A DNA stretch of 64,000 bases from Pseudonocardia thermophila. GTDB taxonomy: Bacteria > Actinomycetota > Actinomycetes > Mycobacteriales > Pseudonocardiaceae. A model generated the notes under the pieces. It saw only the letters and a list, made by a program, of their open reading frames with translations, searched no databases and was not told where the DNA came from. Shown here piece by piece: positions 1-8,417 of the stretch. Every line of letters starts with the position of its first letter. Within the stretch, counting starts at the first letter, position 1. The position numbers were made by a program, and so were the translations under genes. The stretch is from NCBI RefSeq assembly GCF_900142365.1, contig NZ_FRAP01000004.1, positions 124,001 to 188,000 of the forward strand, written 5' to 3'.

Positions 1-2593
1 TCTGCGCCGGCGTGAGCAGGTTACGGAACGACGTGGCCGGATGCGACACTGCGACCGCCGACACCGACGCCGAGTCGGCGGTCTGCGTCCGGGCGAGATC
101 GGCGACGACGGCGACGTTCGCCGCCTCGCGGTCGGACGCCAGCCGGGTGTGCGGGCGAACGGTCAGCCCGAGCGGCGGCGTCAGGTGCGACCGGGCACCG
201 CTCACCTGCTGCGATGCCACGGCCCGCTGCAGGTCGGTGAGGGCGGGCACGGGGTCGGTGTAGGAGAGGCGGTTGCCGTACGCGGTGATCTCCAGACGGG
301 CGGGCGGCGCCGCCAGCTCCTCACCGGCCTCCGGCTCGCGAAGGACCGACTCACCGAGCGCCCGGGCGAGCAGCTCCCCCGATCCGGCGTTGTAGGCGAG
401 CACGCGCAGCCCGTCCTGGCCGGGGTTGACGGCGCGGTAGGCGGCGAACCGCTCCGCCACCGCGGCCGGTGGCACCTCGGCGGCGACGTCGCGGCGGTCG
501 AGGCCGAGCACCTCGAAAACGGCCTGGACGGCGGCGCCCGGCTCGGCTTCCTCGGCGTACAGGTAGATACCGGTGCCGAGGGTCGCCTCCCGGGCGTAGA
601 TGTACGGCAGGCCGTTGACCCCGTAGATCGCGAACGGCAGGTTCGCGGGCGTGACCCGCCGGACCAGCCGGCCGTCGACGGCGCGCCGCCGCTTCGCGGC
701 CGTCCGTCCGACGGTGGACAGCTCCTGCGCCCACCGCGTCAGGGTCGCGTCGTACTCGGCGGCCCAGCTCAGCCGCAACGGATGCACCGGAAGGACGATC
801 ACCGCGGCGATCGGCGGATGGCCGACGGTGTCGATCGAGAGCCGGACGGTGTCGAGAGCGAGCAGCGCGGTGCGGGTCTCGTCATCCGGTGCCGAGTCGA
901 GCGCCCGGCGGTAGCTCTGGCAGTAGAGCGAGACCTCCTGCCTCAGCTCCTCGTCCCAGACGAGGGTCTCGGCGACGTGCCGCGGACGGCGGGCGTCGAG
1001 CTTCTCGAACAGCTTCCGGCGCCGCTCGGTGAACGTCGGCGGGAGGGGCCCGGACACGGGTTCGAACGCCTCCGCGTCGAGTACCTCGCCCAGCCGTCCG
1101 TCGGCCTCCCAGGCGACCGCCCGCCCGCGGGACTGCAGCAGCTGGTCCTGCAGTGTGACGAGGGCCGGGCTCAGCGCCAGCTGCACGGTCCGCCTGCCGC
1201 CGAGCCGGACGGAGAACGCGCCGCCGTTCCAGGTCGGGCTGCCCTCCGTCAAGTCGTCCTGGCCGTCGAGGGCTGCGTCGAGCCGCGCGAGGGGAAGCGA
1301 TTCGGCCGAGGCCCGCCGGGCCGCTCCGGTGACCGGCGCCTCCTCCCAGCGCAGGGCGAACTGCTGGCTCTCGTCGACGGCCTCGCCGCCGTCGCGCAGG
1401 AGCACCGGCTGGCCGTCGCGGTCGATCGCGGTCAGCCGCACCACCACGAGGCCGTTGTCGGCGACGTCCTCCTCGGTGACGTCGATGCGGATCGTCGCGC
1501 GGTTCTTGTCGCCCTTGACGGATTGCCGGGCGACGGGCGCGGTGTCCGGGTCGCGCAGATCGGCGGACGGCACGACCTCGAGCAGCCAGCGATCCACACC
1601 TGCGGTGGTGGGCGGATCGGTCCGCCAGCGGACCACCACCGAACCCGGCGTGTCCGGCCCGGTCTCGACGTAGGGCAGCTCGCCGGGGCCGTCCTGGCTC
1701 AGCCGGGTTCCCGCGCGCAGCGTGCCGTCGTCCTTCAGGAAGGTCTCGAGCCGGACGCTGTTCAGCTCGGTGGGCGCCCGCTCGACGAGCGGCCACACGT
1801 CGAACGTGAGCTCCTCGGGCAGGAGCATCGCCGCCCACGACGGTGCATCCGAGAGATCGACCTCGGGCCGGGTGAGGAACCGGGCGATCCGGTCGCGGGC
1901 CGGGCCCTCCACCAGCGCGGCCGCCGTGAGCCGGTCAGCCACGGGCGCCACCGCCCGCCCGGGCCGCGCGATCGCGCGAACGCAGGCCCCGTTGCGCGCC
2001 AGCCGCCCGACCAGCTCGGGACCGCCGCGATCGGGGATGAGGCCGACCATCCACAGCGCGGCGCCGACGGTCTCCCACGTCGGCTTCGCCGACACCGTGG
2101 CGACGAAGCGGGCCCACGCCTCCACGGGGCGGTTGCGGCCGAGCTCGCGGGCCACCTGGCGGACCCCGTCCTGCACCTCCGGGTCCTCGATCGATTCGAG
2201 GAGGGTGTCGGCTGCGGTGGCCAGCAGCCGAGTGACGTCGATCCGGGCGAAGCTGTTGTCCAGCGAGCTGGCCGCCGATCCACTGCCGACCGGCACCATC
2301 AGCACCAGCGGCCGTTCCTTGCGGTTGCGGAGCTCAATGGCGCGTTCGGCGGGCACCGACAGCTTCCCGTCGGCCTCGTCCGCGCGATCGACCAGCACGT
2401 ACACGTCGGCGGCACCGTCGGGCAGCAACTCGCGCAGCAGGCCCACGAGCTCCGCCGCGTCCGTGCGGCGGATGCTGTCGATGCGGACACAGTGGCCGGC
2501 ATCGCGGCCGTCGAGAGCGACCACGATCTGGTCCGCCACGGCGTCGAGGACGAGCGCGGGCAGGGTCGGCGCAGCGACGGAGGTGCTCGTCAT
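1..2593 (-). CDS. Large protein of a kinase/ATPase operon, C-terminus cut by window edge
   Basis: The frame runs open from an ATG at 2593 to the left edge, giving about 864 residues without a stop; the C-terminus lies outside the window. The start overlaps the upstream gene's stop as ATGA, so translation is coupled. The visible part has no Walker A motif, membrane segment or signal peptide. It looks like an alpha/beta N-terminus (first 120 residues) followed by mixed beta-rich and helical parts. Size and third position resemble the HerA-type ATPase subunits DptH and MAD8, whose nucleotide-binding motifs would lie further on; that assignment is inference from context. All plus-strand ORFs here, including a 963-codon one, are GC-bias shadows. 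Confidence 0.8.
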   Translation of the reverse strand, partial: MTSTSVAAPTLPALVLDAVADQIVVALDGRDAGHCVRIDSIRRTDAAELVGLLRELLPDGAADVYVLVDRADEADGKLSVPAERAIELRNRKERPLVLMVPVGSGSAASSLDNSFARIDVTRLLATAADTLLESIEDPEVQDGVRQVARELGRNRPVEAWARFVATVSAKPTWETVGAALWMVGLIPDRGGPELVGRLARNGACVRAIARPGRAVAPVADRLTAAALVEGPARDRIARFLTRPEVDLSDAPSWAAMLLPEELTFDVWPLVERAPTELNSVRLETFLKDDGTLRAGTRLSQDGPGELPYVETGPDTPGSVVVRWRTDPPTTAGVDRWLLEVVPSADLRDPDTAPVARQSVKGDKNRATIRIDVTEEDVADNGLVVVRLTAIDRDGQPVLLRDGGEAVDESQQFALRWEEAPVTGAARRASAESLPLARLDAALDGQDDLTEGSPTWNGGAFSVRLGGRRTVQLALSPALVTLQDQLLQSRGRAVAWEADGRLGEVLDAEAFEPVSGPLPPTFTERRRKLFEKLDARRPRHVAETLVWDEELRQEVSLYCQSYRRALDSAPDDETRTALLALDTVRLSIDTVGHPPIAAVIVLPVHPLRLSWAAEYDATLTRWAQELSTVGRTAAKRRRAVDGRLVRRVTPANLPFAIYGVNGLPYIYAREATLGTGIYLYAEEAEPGAAVQAVFEVLGLDRRDVAAEVPPAAVAERFAAYRAVNPGQDGLRVLAYNAGSGELLARALGESVLREPEAGEELAAPPARLEITAYGNRLSYTDPVPALTDLQRAVASQQVSGARSHLTPPLGLTVRPHTRLASDREAANVAVVADLARTQTADSASVSAVAVSHPATSFRNLLTPAQ

Positions 2594-4245
2594 GCGGGAA
2601 CTCCGAGGGGATGGCGGACGATCTGCACGGAGAAGTCGTCCGAGAGGCTGTCGAAGCAGCCCAGGAGCTGCAGTCGCCGGGTGAACGCTTCCCGGTTCGC
2701 GGTGGCGGCCTCCCGGGCCTCGGCGCCGTCGAGGAACGCCGGCGGCCGGTCGACGAGGATGCCGAAGCGATGTTCGAGGGCGGCGAGGACGTCCCGCAGC
2801 GGCATGGCGGCGCGGTGGCCCGAGCGGTCCGGTTCGACGAACACCGCGAGCAGGAGCGCCGTCAGCAGCTCGTCGCCCGGCGCGTACCGCCACGACCGGC
2901 GGTTGCGGACGTCGCCGCGGATCAGCCCGTAGGACTTCTCGATCCCGCCGACCGACCGATACCACGCCGCGGCGTTCTTCAGCGCCATGTCCAGGTTGAC
3001 GTGCTCCAGGACGTCGAGCAGCTTGTCGAGCTCGGGCACGTCGGAGCGCTGGAGGCGTTCGAGCAGGTCGAGATCCGGGCCGGTCGCATCGGGCGACGAC
3101 TGCGCCTGGGCCACGAGATCATCGATGCGCGCCTCGGCGTAGGACTCGACCCGCCGATGATCGCGCAGCTGCGCGAGCTGGACGAGTTTCTCGGCAGCCG
3201 ACAGGCCGGCGCGGCGTTCTGCCTCGCCGGGGATGCGCGGCAGCGCGTTCTCGACGACGACGAACGTCATCCGGTCCCGGAACGCGAGACGGAGCCGGTC
3301 CAGGTCGCGGGCGACACAGGCCCGCGCCATCCGGTCGGACTCGGAACCGAGTACGCCGGTGAAGTCGCAGTAGATCTCCAGCGGGGAGGGCGGGGCGGGC
3401 CCGTCGGCCATGTCGGGCGGGGCGACGCCGGTGCGCAGCAGCTCGCGGGCGGCCGTCTCGGCGCGCTGGGTGTAGGCAAGCACGCCGATGGACATCAGCG
3501 CGGCGAAGCTCGCCATCAACGCGGGGACGGGCAGCCGGTCGCCGTAGACCCGCAGGTGGTCGAGCAGCATCCGGCCGAGGTCCGCGGTGACGCCGGGCAG
3601 CGGGCTCTCGGGCGCGGCGGATGCCACCTCGCGCGCATCCGCCATCGCGAACCCCTCGACGAAGCGGAAGGCGAGCAGTGCGCCGATGTCGAGGGCCGAG
3701 GGGTCCTCGAGCCGCGGCTCCCACGTCGGGGCCGGCCCGATGCTCAGGCCGCGGCCCACCGTGCGCACCACCAGCTCCCGGAGTGCCGCGACCGCCGCGC
3801 CGGGCCCGGCATCGGGAAGTTCGCGGGCCATCGCTTCGAGCACCAATTGGTAGACGACGTCGTCGACACCGCGGTGGCGGCTGCGCTTCACAGGCAGACC
3901 GGCCCGGTACGCAGCCAGGGTGAGCGGCGCGATCGCCAGCATCTGCTCGCCGGTGTTGGCTCGCCCGACCGTGCCCATGTCGACCACGCAGGACCGCAGC
4001 CAGCCGTCGAGCAGCCCCAGGTCCTTCTTCTCGTCGAACCCGACGATCGCGCCGCTCTCGAGCAGCGCCTGGCGGTATCCGACGTAGTCGCGGGGATCGG
4101 TGCGCGACCGGCTCGATCGCCCGCCCTTGACGCACAGCTCGAACAGAGACGGGAGCACCCGGTCGGGATCCACGTCCAGCAGCGAGAAGACCGTCAGCGG
4201 GCGGTACTGGTAGGTGCGCAGCGGCACCGGCAGGGTGATCGTCAT
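2590..4245 (-). CDS. 551-aa protein of unknown function, middle gene of the operon
   Basis: It starts at ATG 4245, overlapping the kinase stop (ATGA), and its own stop overlaps the next start (ATGA), so all three proteins are probably made in fixed ratio. No signal peptide, membrane helix or recognised catalytic motif is visible. The sequence is mostly helical. Conspicuous segments are an N-terminal YQYRPLTVF, a central IYCDFTGVLGSESDRMA stretch at about residue 300, and a C-terminal LGCFDSLSDDFSVQIVRH. By position it would correspond to the poorly characterised middle proteins DptG or MAD7. I cannot confirm homology by eye and leave the function open; it may be a bridge between the kinase/ATPase and the large third protein. 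Confidence 0.85.
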   Translation of the reverse strand: MTITLPVPLRTYQYRPLTVFSLLDVDPDRVLPSLFELCVKGGRSSRSRTDPRDYVGYRQALLESGAIVGFDEKKDLGLLDGWLRSCVVDMGTVGRANTGEQMLAIAPLTLAAYRAGLPVKRSRHRGVDDVVYQLVLEAMARELPDAGPGAAVAALRELVVRTVGRGLSIGPAPTWEPRLEDPSALDIGALLAFRFVEGFAMADAREVASAAPESPLPGVTADLGRMLLDHLRVYGDRLPVPALMASFAALMSIGVLAYTQRAETAARELLRTGVAPPDMADGPAPPSPLEIYCDFTGVLGSESDRMARACVARDLDRLRLAFRDRMTFVVVENALPRIPGEAERRAGLSAAEKLVQLAQLRDHRRVESYAEARIDDLVAQAQSSPDATGPDLDLLERLQRSDVPELDKLLDVLEHVNLDMALKNAAAWYRSVGGIEKSYGLIRGDVRNRRSWRYAPGDELLTALLLAVFVEPDRSGHRAAMPLRDVLAALEHRFGILVDRPPAFLDGAEAREAATANREAFTRRLQLLGCFDSLSDDFSVQIVRHPLGVPA

Positions 4246-7200
4246 CGGGCCACCTCCCGGACGATGCGGCCGTCGGCCGTCGCCGTGGCCACGAGCGAGG
4301 AGCCGGCACCGTCGACGATCCTGACGGTGCGGGCGGGCTGCAGGCGGAGCCGATCGCCGAAGCTCTGGATCTCCTGCCGCAGCGCCTCCGACGCGGTGTC
4401 ACCCAGGATCTCGCCATCGGCGGAACGCAGGAGCAGCTCGGCGGTGTCGAGAGTGATCCGCAGCCGCGCACCGGACGGCAGGTGCTGCAGCTCCAGTTGA
4501 TCGGGGAACGACTCGACGAACGGGGCGGGCCCGCTGAGGCCGGCCAGCCGGAACTCGGCCGCGGGAAGCTCCTTGATGACGACGATCGAGCGGACCGCGG
4601 GATCGTCGAACACCCGGTCGCGCAGGGCGAGGTGCCCTTCGTCCTGGTAGCCGACGAACGCGAGCACGCGGGAGACGCCGAGCAGGATGCGGGTGAGGCC
4701 CTTGTCCGGCTCAGCCAGTGCGGCCAGGAACTCGGGCAGGTGGCGGTAGGCGCGCACTTCGTGCTCCGCGCCGGGAACCGACCAGGCGCCGAACAGCGCT
4801 GCGCGCTTGAGCTGGGTCATCGTGGCGGCGTCCAGCCCGGCCAGGTCCGGCACGAGCGCGCGGTTGTTGCGCGCCGCGCGGGCCAGCGCAGGTGCGGGCA
4901 GTGCGGCCGGGTCCAGCTCCGCCCACTCCTGCACGAGATAGTCCCGGCTCGACCGGTCGAAGGCCAGGTCGAAAGCTTCCCGCCCGGGCCGCGGATCCCG
5001 CCCGCTCTCGACGTCGTCGTGCACCTCCTCGCAGGACCTGTCCCCTGTGATCAGCCAGCCGAACGCGGACCGGACGTCGCGTACCGTGGCCCGTCTGCGT
5101 CTCCGCAGATGGCTGGTGAGCAGCAGCTCCGAGACCGTCCGGCGGGCCTGGCCAGCGCGCAGGACCTCGGCGTTGCGCCGGATCGGGCACACCTCGCGCA
5201 CCTCGCAGTCGCGGCAGACCTCCCAGCGGTACAGCGCCGTCAGCTCCCTCAGCACGTTGGCCCCGAGCGAGGGCTCGTCAGGATCGGGCATCGCCAGCGC
5301 GCGGCGCTTCAGGTCCACGAGCACGATCCGGGCGCCCAGCGGTACTGCCCCGCCGAGGCGCTGCCGCTCCAGCTCGGTCGTCACCTGCGGGTACACGTCG
5401 GCGTGATCGACGCAGAACTGGGCGATCCGGCCGTCGTTGGCCGCGAGCAGCACCGTGTGCTCGTCGGCGCCGACGAAGGCCCGTTCGACCAACTCGTCCG
5501 AGGTCAGGTCGCCGTGTGACTCCGACGCGTCGTAGACCGCGGCGAACGTGCGGTTCCCCAGCCGGCGACGCCAGCCGGCCGGATCGGAGTGCAGCGTGAC
5601 CGCGCCTGCCCGGTCGAGCGCCTCGCCGACCTTGACGAGGAACGACGTCTTGCCGTCGCCGGGGTTCCCGGAGAGCACGACGACATCGAGCTCACCGCGG
5701 ACGATCGCCGGGAGCAACTCGGTGTCGAGCCGGGTCGGCACGTAGGTGTCCTTGGCGAACACGTCGTCGAGCCCGCGGTTGCCCGCGTTGCCGATCCGGC
5801 TGTGCCGGTAGAGCCCGCGCAGCGCGGCGACCGTCGGGTTGACGACGCGGCGGCTGCCGGCCGCAGGCGTGATGTCGCTGGCCCGGCGCACCTCCTCGGC
5901 GAACGCGCGCGCATCCGACGGGCGATCGGACGGGTCGTAGGCGACCCCGCGGTAGAGGACGTCGAGCAGGGCCTGCCCGTACCGGGCGAGGTGCTCGGCG
6001 GTCGGCGGCACGAACGTGCGCCGCTCGTCGATCCCCGGCCCGGCGTACGGGAGCCTGCCGAGCATGGCGTGCAGCACGGCGGCCGACGCGCTGTAGATGT
6101 CGGCCGCGGGCGACCACGTGCGCCGGGTCCAGACCTCCGGCGCGGTGTAGGGCGGCGAACCGACCGCCGACTGCGCGGCATCGGCGCGGGAGGCGAGCCC
6201 GAAGTCGATCAGGACGGCCTGGCCGTCTTCCCGGACGACGATGTTGTGGGGGCTCACGTCGCGGTGGTAGATCGAGCGGTCGTGCGCGTCGGCAAGGCCG
6301 GTGAGCACGTCGACGGCGATGCGGCGGGCCTGCTCCCGCTCCAACGGCGGACGGCCGTTGGTCAGGTCGTGGAGGGTCTCGCCCGGGACGTACTCCTGCA
6401 CGAGGCAGCCGGGTTCCGGCTTCGCGAGCCGGTCGTGCATGCGGGCGCAGTAGAAGCTGCGCAGGGCAGCCGCGTTGTCGTACTCGGCCCGGACCTGCTC
6501 GGGCGTGGTGCGACCCGGCCGTAGGTGCTTGACCGTGCGGCGTTCGTCGAGGTTCTCGTCGTGGGCGAGCCAGGTGACCGCCCAGGCGCCCTCGCCGAGC
6601 ACCCGCAGCAGCCGGTAGCGCCCGCCGAGCAGCGCCCCCTCCTGCAGGACGTCGACCGGTTCGGGCGTCACCTCCGGTTCAGGTGGGGCAGGCGGTGGTT
6701 GCGGGGTCAGCGCCGCCACCGCCTCGGCCGCCGAGAACGTCTCCCCCGGCGACAGCGAGAGGCAGCGCGCCAGCACCGGCCCGACCTCCGGGTACTCCGC
6801 GGCCCGGCGACGCGCGAGATCGTGGTCCGGTTTGTCGGTGGGATCGCAGTACAGCCACTGCACCATGCTGAGCGCCAGGCTGTAGAGATCGTCCTCCGGC
6901 CGGAACATCTCGATCGGCACACCCGGCGGATGGAAGGCCGCCGACGGGTGCGTGTCGTCGAGCAGGGGCGCGATGGTCTCCGTCGACGGCAGGTGAGCCC
7001 GGTCGAAGTCGCGGAAGCGCACCCGGTTCTGCGGGGTGACCTCGATGCTCGCCGGCCGCAGCGCCCGGTGGGTGATCTCGCGGGCATGGACGTCGGCGAG
7101 CGCCTGGAAGGCGTCCCGCACGACAGGCACGCCGATCTCCGCCGGAACGCGGTCGGATTCGTCGACGTGGCGGCGTGAGCGGATCAGCTTGGCCAGGCTC

Positions 7201-8042
7201 TCGCCGTCCGGGGCGACGACGACGGGGGTGACGACGTGGCCCTCCCAGGGGAACCACGGGTGCACGCCCCACGCACGGTCGGCGGCGGCCAGCGCCGTCA
7301 GCGCGGCGTGCTCACGGGTGGCCAGCTTGTGCGCCGCTTTCGGATCTGCCGCGTTGTCCACCGGGACGAGGCACAGATCGACCAGCTCACCGGCGGGCGT
7401 CCGCGCGCCGTAGACGATCGCGTTGCCGCGGCGCATCGGCTTGCCCTCGACCCGGTACTGATAGATGTGCACCGGCGGCGCCTCGGGCCCGCGGACGTTC
7501 AGGCCCAGCAGGAACTCCATGAGCTGCCGGCGCCGCGCACCCAGGGCGGGTGGACAGGTGGCATCGAGCCGCTGGAGGGTGGCTGCGGCCTCGTCGAGCC
7601 GCAGGACGACGTCCTCGCCGAGCCGGTCCGCGCCATCGAGAACCAGGGTGCGATGCGACATCAGGATGTGCCCGCGGACGACCCGATGTCCGCGCGGGAA
7701 CGCCCGCTCGATCTCCCGCCAGTCCCGGATCCGGCTCTTGATCCGTCCCGCCAAGACCTTGGCTGCATGCTGCACCTGTGTGTTCGGGCTGTGCCGGCGA
7801 TCGCCCCCGACGTACCAGGCGACCTCGTCGACGACGACGTGCGGCCCCCACGACTTCTCCTCGAGGACGTACACCGCTCGCGGAGAGACGACGATCAGAT
7901 CGATGTCGACGGTCCCCATGCCGTCCGGTACGTTCCGCCCGGCCACGATGTCCCAGCCTTCGGGCAGCTCCGCCGCGAGCCTGCGGGCCGCGTTCTCCTC
8001 ACCGGGGCCGTGCCAGTCCCCCAGAACGTGCAGTCGCGCCAC
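4242..8042 (-). CDS. NERD - pseudokinase - Ser/Thr kinase - P-loop ATPase fusion (PglW/MAD6-like)
   Basis: GTG start at 8042 follows a GGGGGAG Shine-Dalgarno. Domains in order: NERD nuclease-like fold (residues about 1-130) with DID near 46-48 and EEK at 61-63, the PD-(D/E)xK-type residues. Next is a kinase fold (about 200-450) whose HRD is HRA near 324 and whose DFG is DFD, hence a probable pseudokinase. A second kinase follows (about 470-750) with GEGAWA, intact HRDVSPHN at 593-600 and DFGLA. Then comes a P-loop domain with GNPGDGKTS at about 791-799 and a CRDC...C cluster near 941-950 that may bind zinc. NERD plus kinase is the PglW/MAD6 theme; the ATPase resembles the DptF type. No membrane segment, so cytoplasmic. 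Probable role: sensing or signalling in phage defence. Confidence 0.9.
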   Translation of the reverse strand: MARLHVLGDWHGPGEENAARRLAAELPEGWDIVAGRNVPDGMGTVDIDLIVVSPRAVYVLEEKSWGPHVVVDEVAWYVGGDRRHSPNTQVQHAAKVLAGRIKSRIRDWREIERAFPRGHRVVRGHILMSHRTLVLDGADRLGEDVVLRLDEAAATLQRLDATCPPALGARRRQLMEFLLGLNVRGPEAPPVHIYQYRVEGKPMRRGNAIVYGARTPAGELVDLCLVPVDNAADPKAAHKLATREHAALTALAAADRAWGVHPWFPWEGHVVTPVVVAPDGESLAKLIRSRRHVDESDRVPAEIGVPVVRDAFQALADVHAREITHRALRPASIEVTPQNRVRFRDFDRAHLPSTETIAPLLDDTHPSAAFHPPGVPIEMFRPEDDLYSLALSMVQWLYCDPTDKPDHDLARRRAAEYPEVGPVLARCLSLSPGETFSAAEAVAALTPQPPPAPPEPEVTPEPVDVLQEGALLGGRYRLLRVLGEGAWAVTWLAHDENLDERRTVKHLRPGRTTPEQVRAEYDNAAALRSFYCARMHDRLAKPEPGCLVQEYVPGETLHDLTNGRPPLEREQARRIAVDVLTGLADAHDRSIYHRDVSPHNIVVREDGQAVLIDFGLASRADAAQSAVGSPPYTAPEVWTRRTWSPAADIYSASAAVLHAMLGRLPYAGPGIDERRTFVPPTAEHLARYGQALLDVLYRGVAYDPSDRPSDARAFAEEVRRASDITPAAGSRRVVNPTVAALRGLYRHSRIGNAGNRGLDDVFAKDTYVPTRLDTELLPAIVRGELDVVVLSGNPGDGKTSFLVKVGEALDRAGAVTLHSDPAGWRRRLGNRTFAAVYDASESHGDLTSDELVERAFVGADEHTVLLAANDGRIAQFCVDHADVYPQVTTELERQRLGGAVPLGARIVLVDLKRRALAMPDPDEPSLGANVLRELTALYRWEVCRDCEVREVCPIRRNAEVLRAGQARRTVSELLLTSHLRRRRRATVRDVRSAFGWLITGDRSCEEVHDDVESGRDPRPGREAFDLAFDRSSRDYLVQEWAELDPAALPAPALARAARNNRALVPDLAGLDAATMTQLKRAALFGAWSVPGAEHEVRAYRHLPEFLAALAEPDKGLTRILLGVSRVLAFVGYQDEGHLALRDRVFDDPAVRSIVVIKELPAAEFRLAGLSGPAPFVESFPDQLELQHLPSGARLRITLDTAELLLRSADGEILGDTASEALRQEIQSFGDRLRLQPARTVRIVDGAGSSLVATATADGRIVREVAR

Positions 8043-8417
8043 GTCGTCTCCCCCACACGATCAACACCTGACCGGAGGATCGACTCCGGTTCCCCGACCG
8101 TGACGCGACCGACCGTAGCGGAATGTACGCACGGAGCAGTTGCTACCACCGAACGGGGTCACCGAGCCTGCTCCGCCGGCACGCCGCAGCAGTGCCGCCC
8201 GAACAAGATCGGACGAAAGCCCATTCGTGAAGATCCGGACGATCGTTACGGAGGGCTGATCGAGCGGTCCGGGCATCGGAACCGCGTGGTCTGCACCGAG
8301 TAACGGCACACCGACGAGCGACGACGTCCGGGTGATCGTGAATGCGACCGTATGCCAGCTCCCCGACGGTCACCGATCCCGGCGGCGAGCGCTGTCTGCT
8401 GCACAGGAGGTTCGACG
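8043..8417. other. Divergent intergenic region between defence operon and TerD-exonuclease gene
   Basis: These 375 bases separate two divergent starts and must hold both promoters. I see a clean AGGAGG at 8405-8410 for the rightward gene and GGGGGAG for the leftward one. No convincing operator, RNA gene or small ORF is visible. Confidence 0.6.

Noticed and set aside
41..2932. 963-codon plus-strand ORF and many other long antisense ORFs (for example 26245-28866 and 42314-44533, minus)
   Set aside because: They mirror well-supported genes on the other strand, are Arg/Gly/Pro-rich low-complexity translations without domains, and arise from GC-biased third positions.
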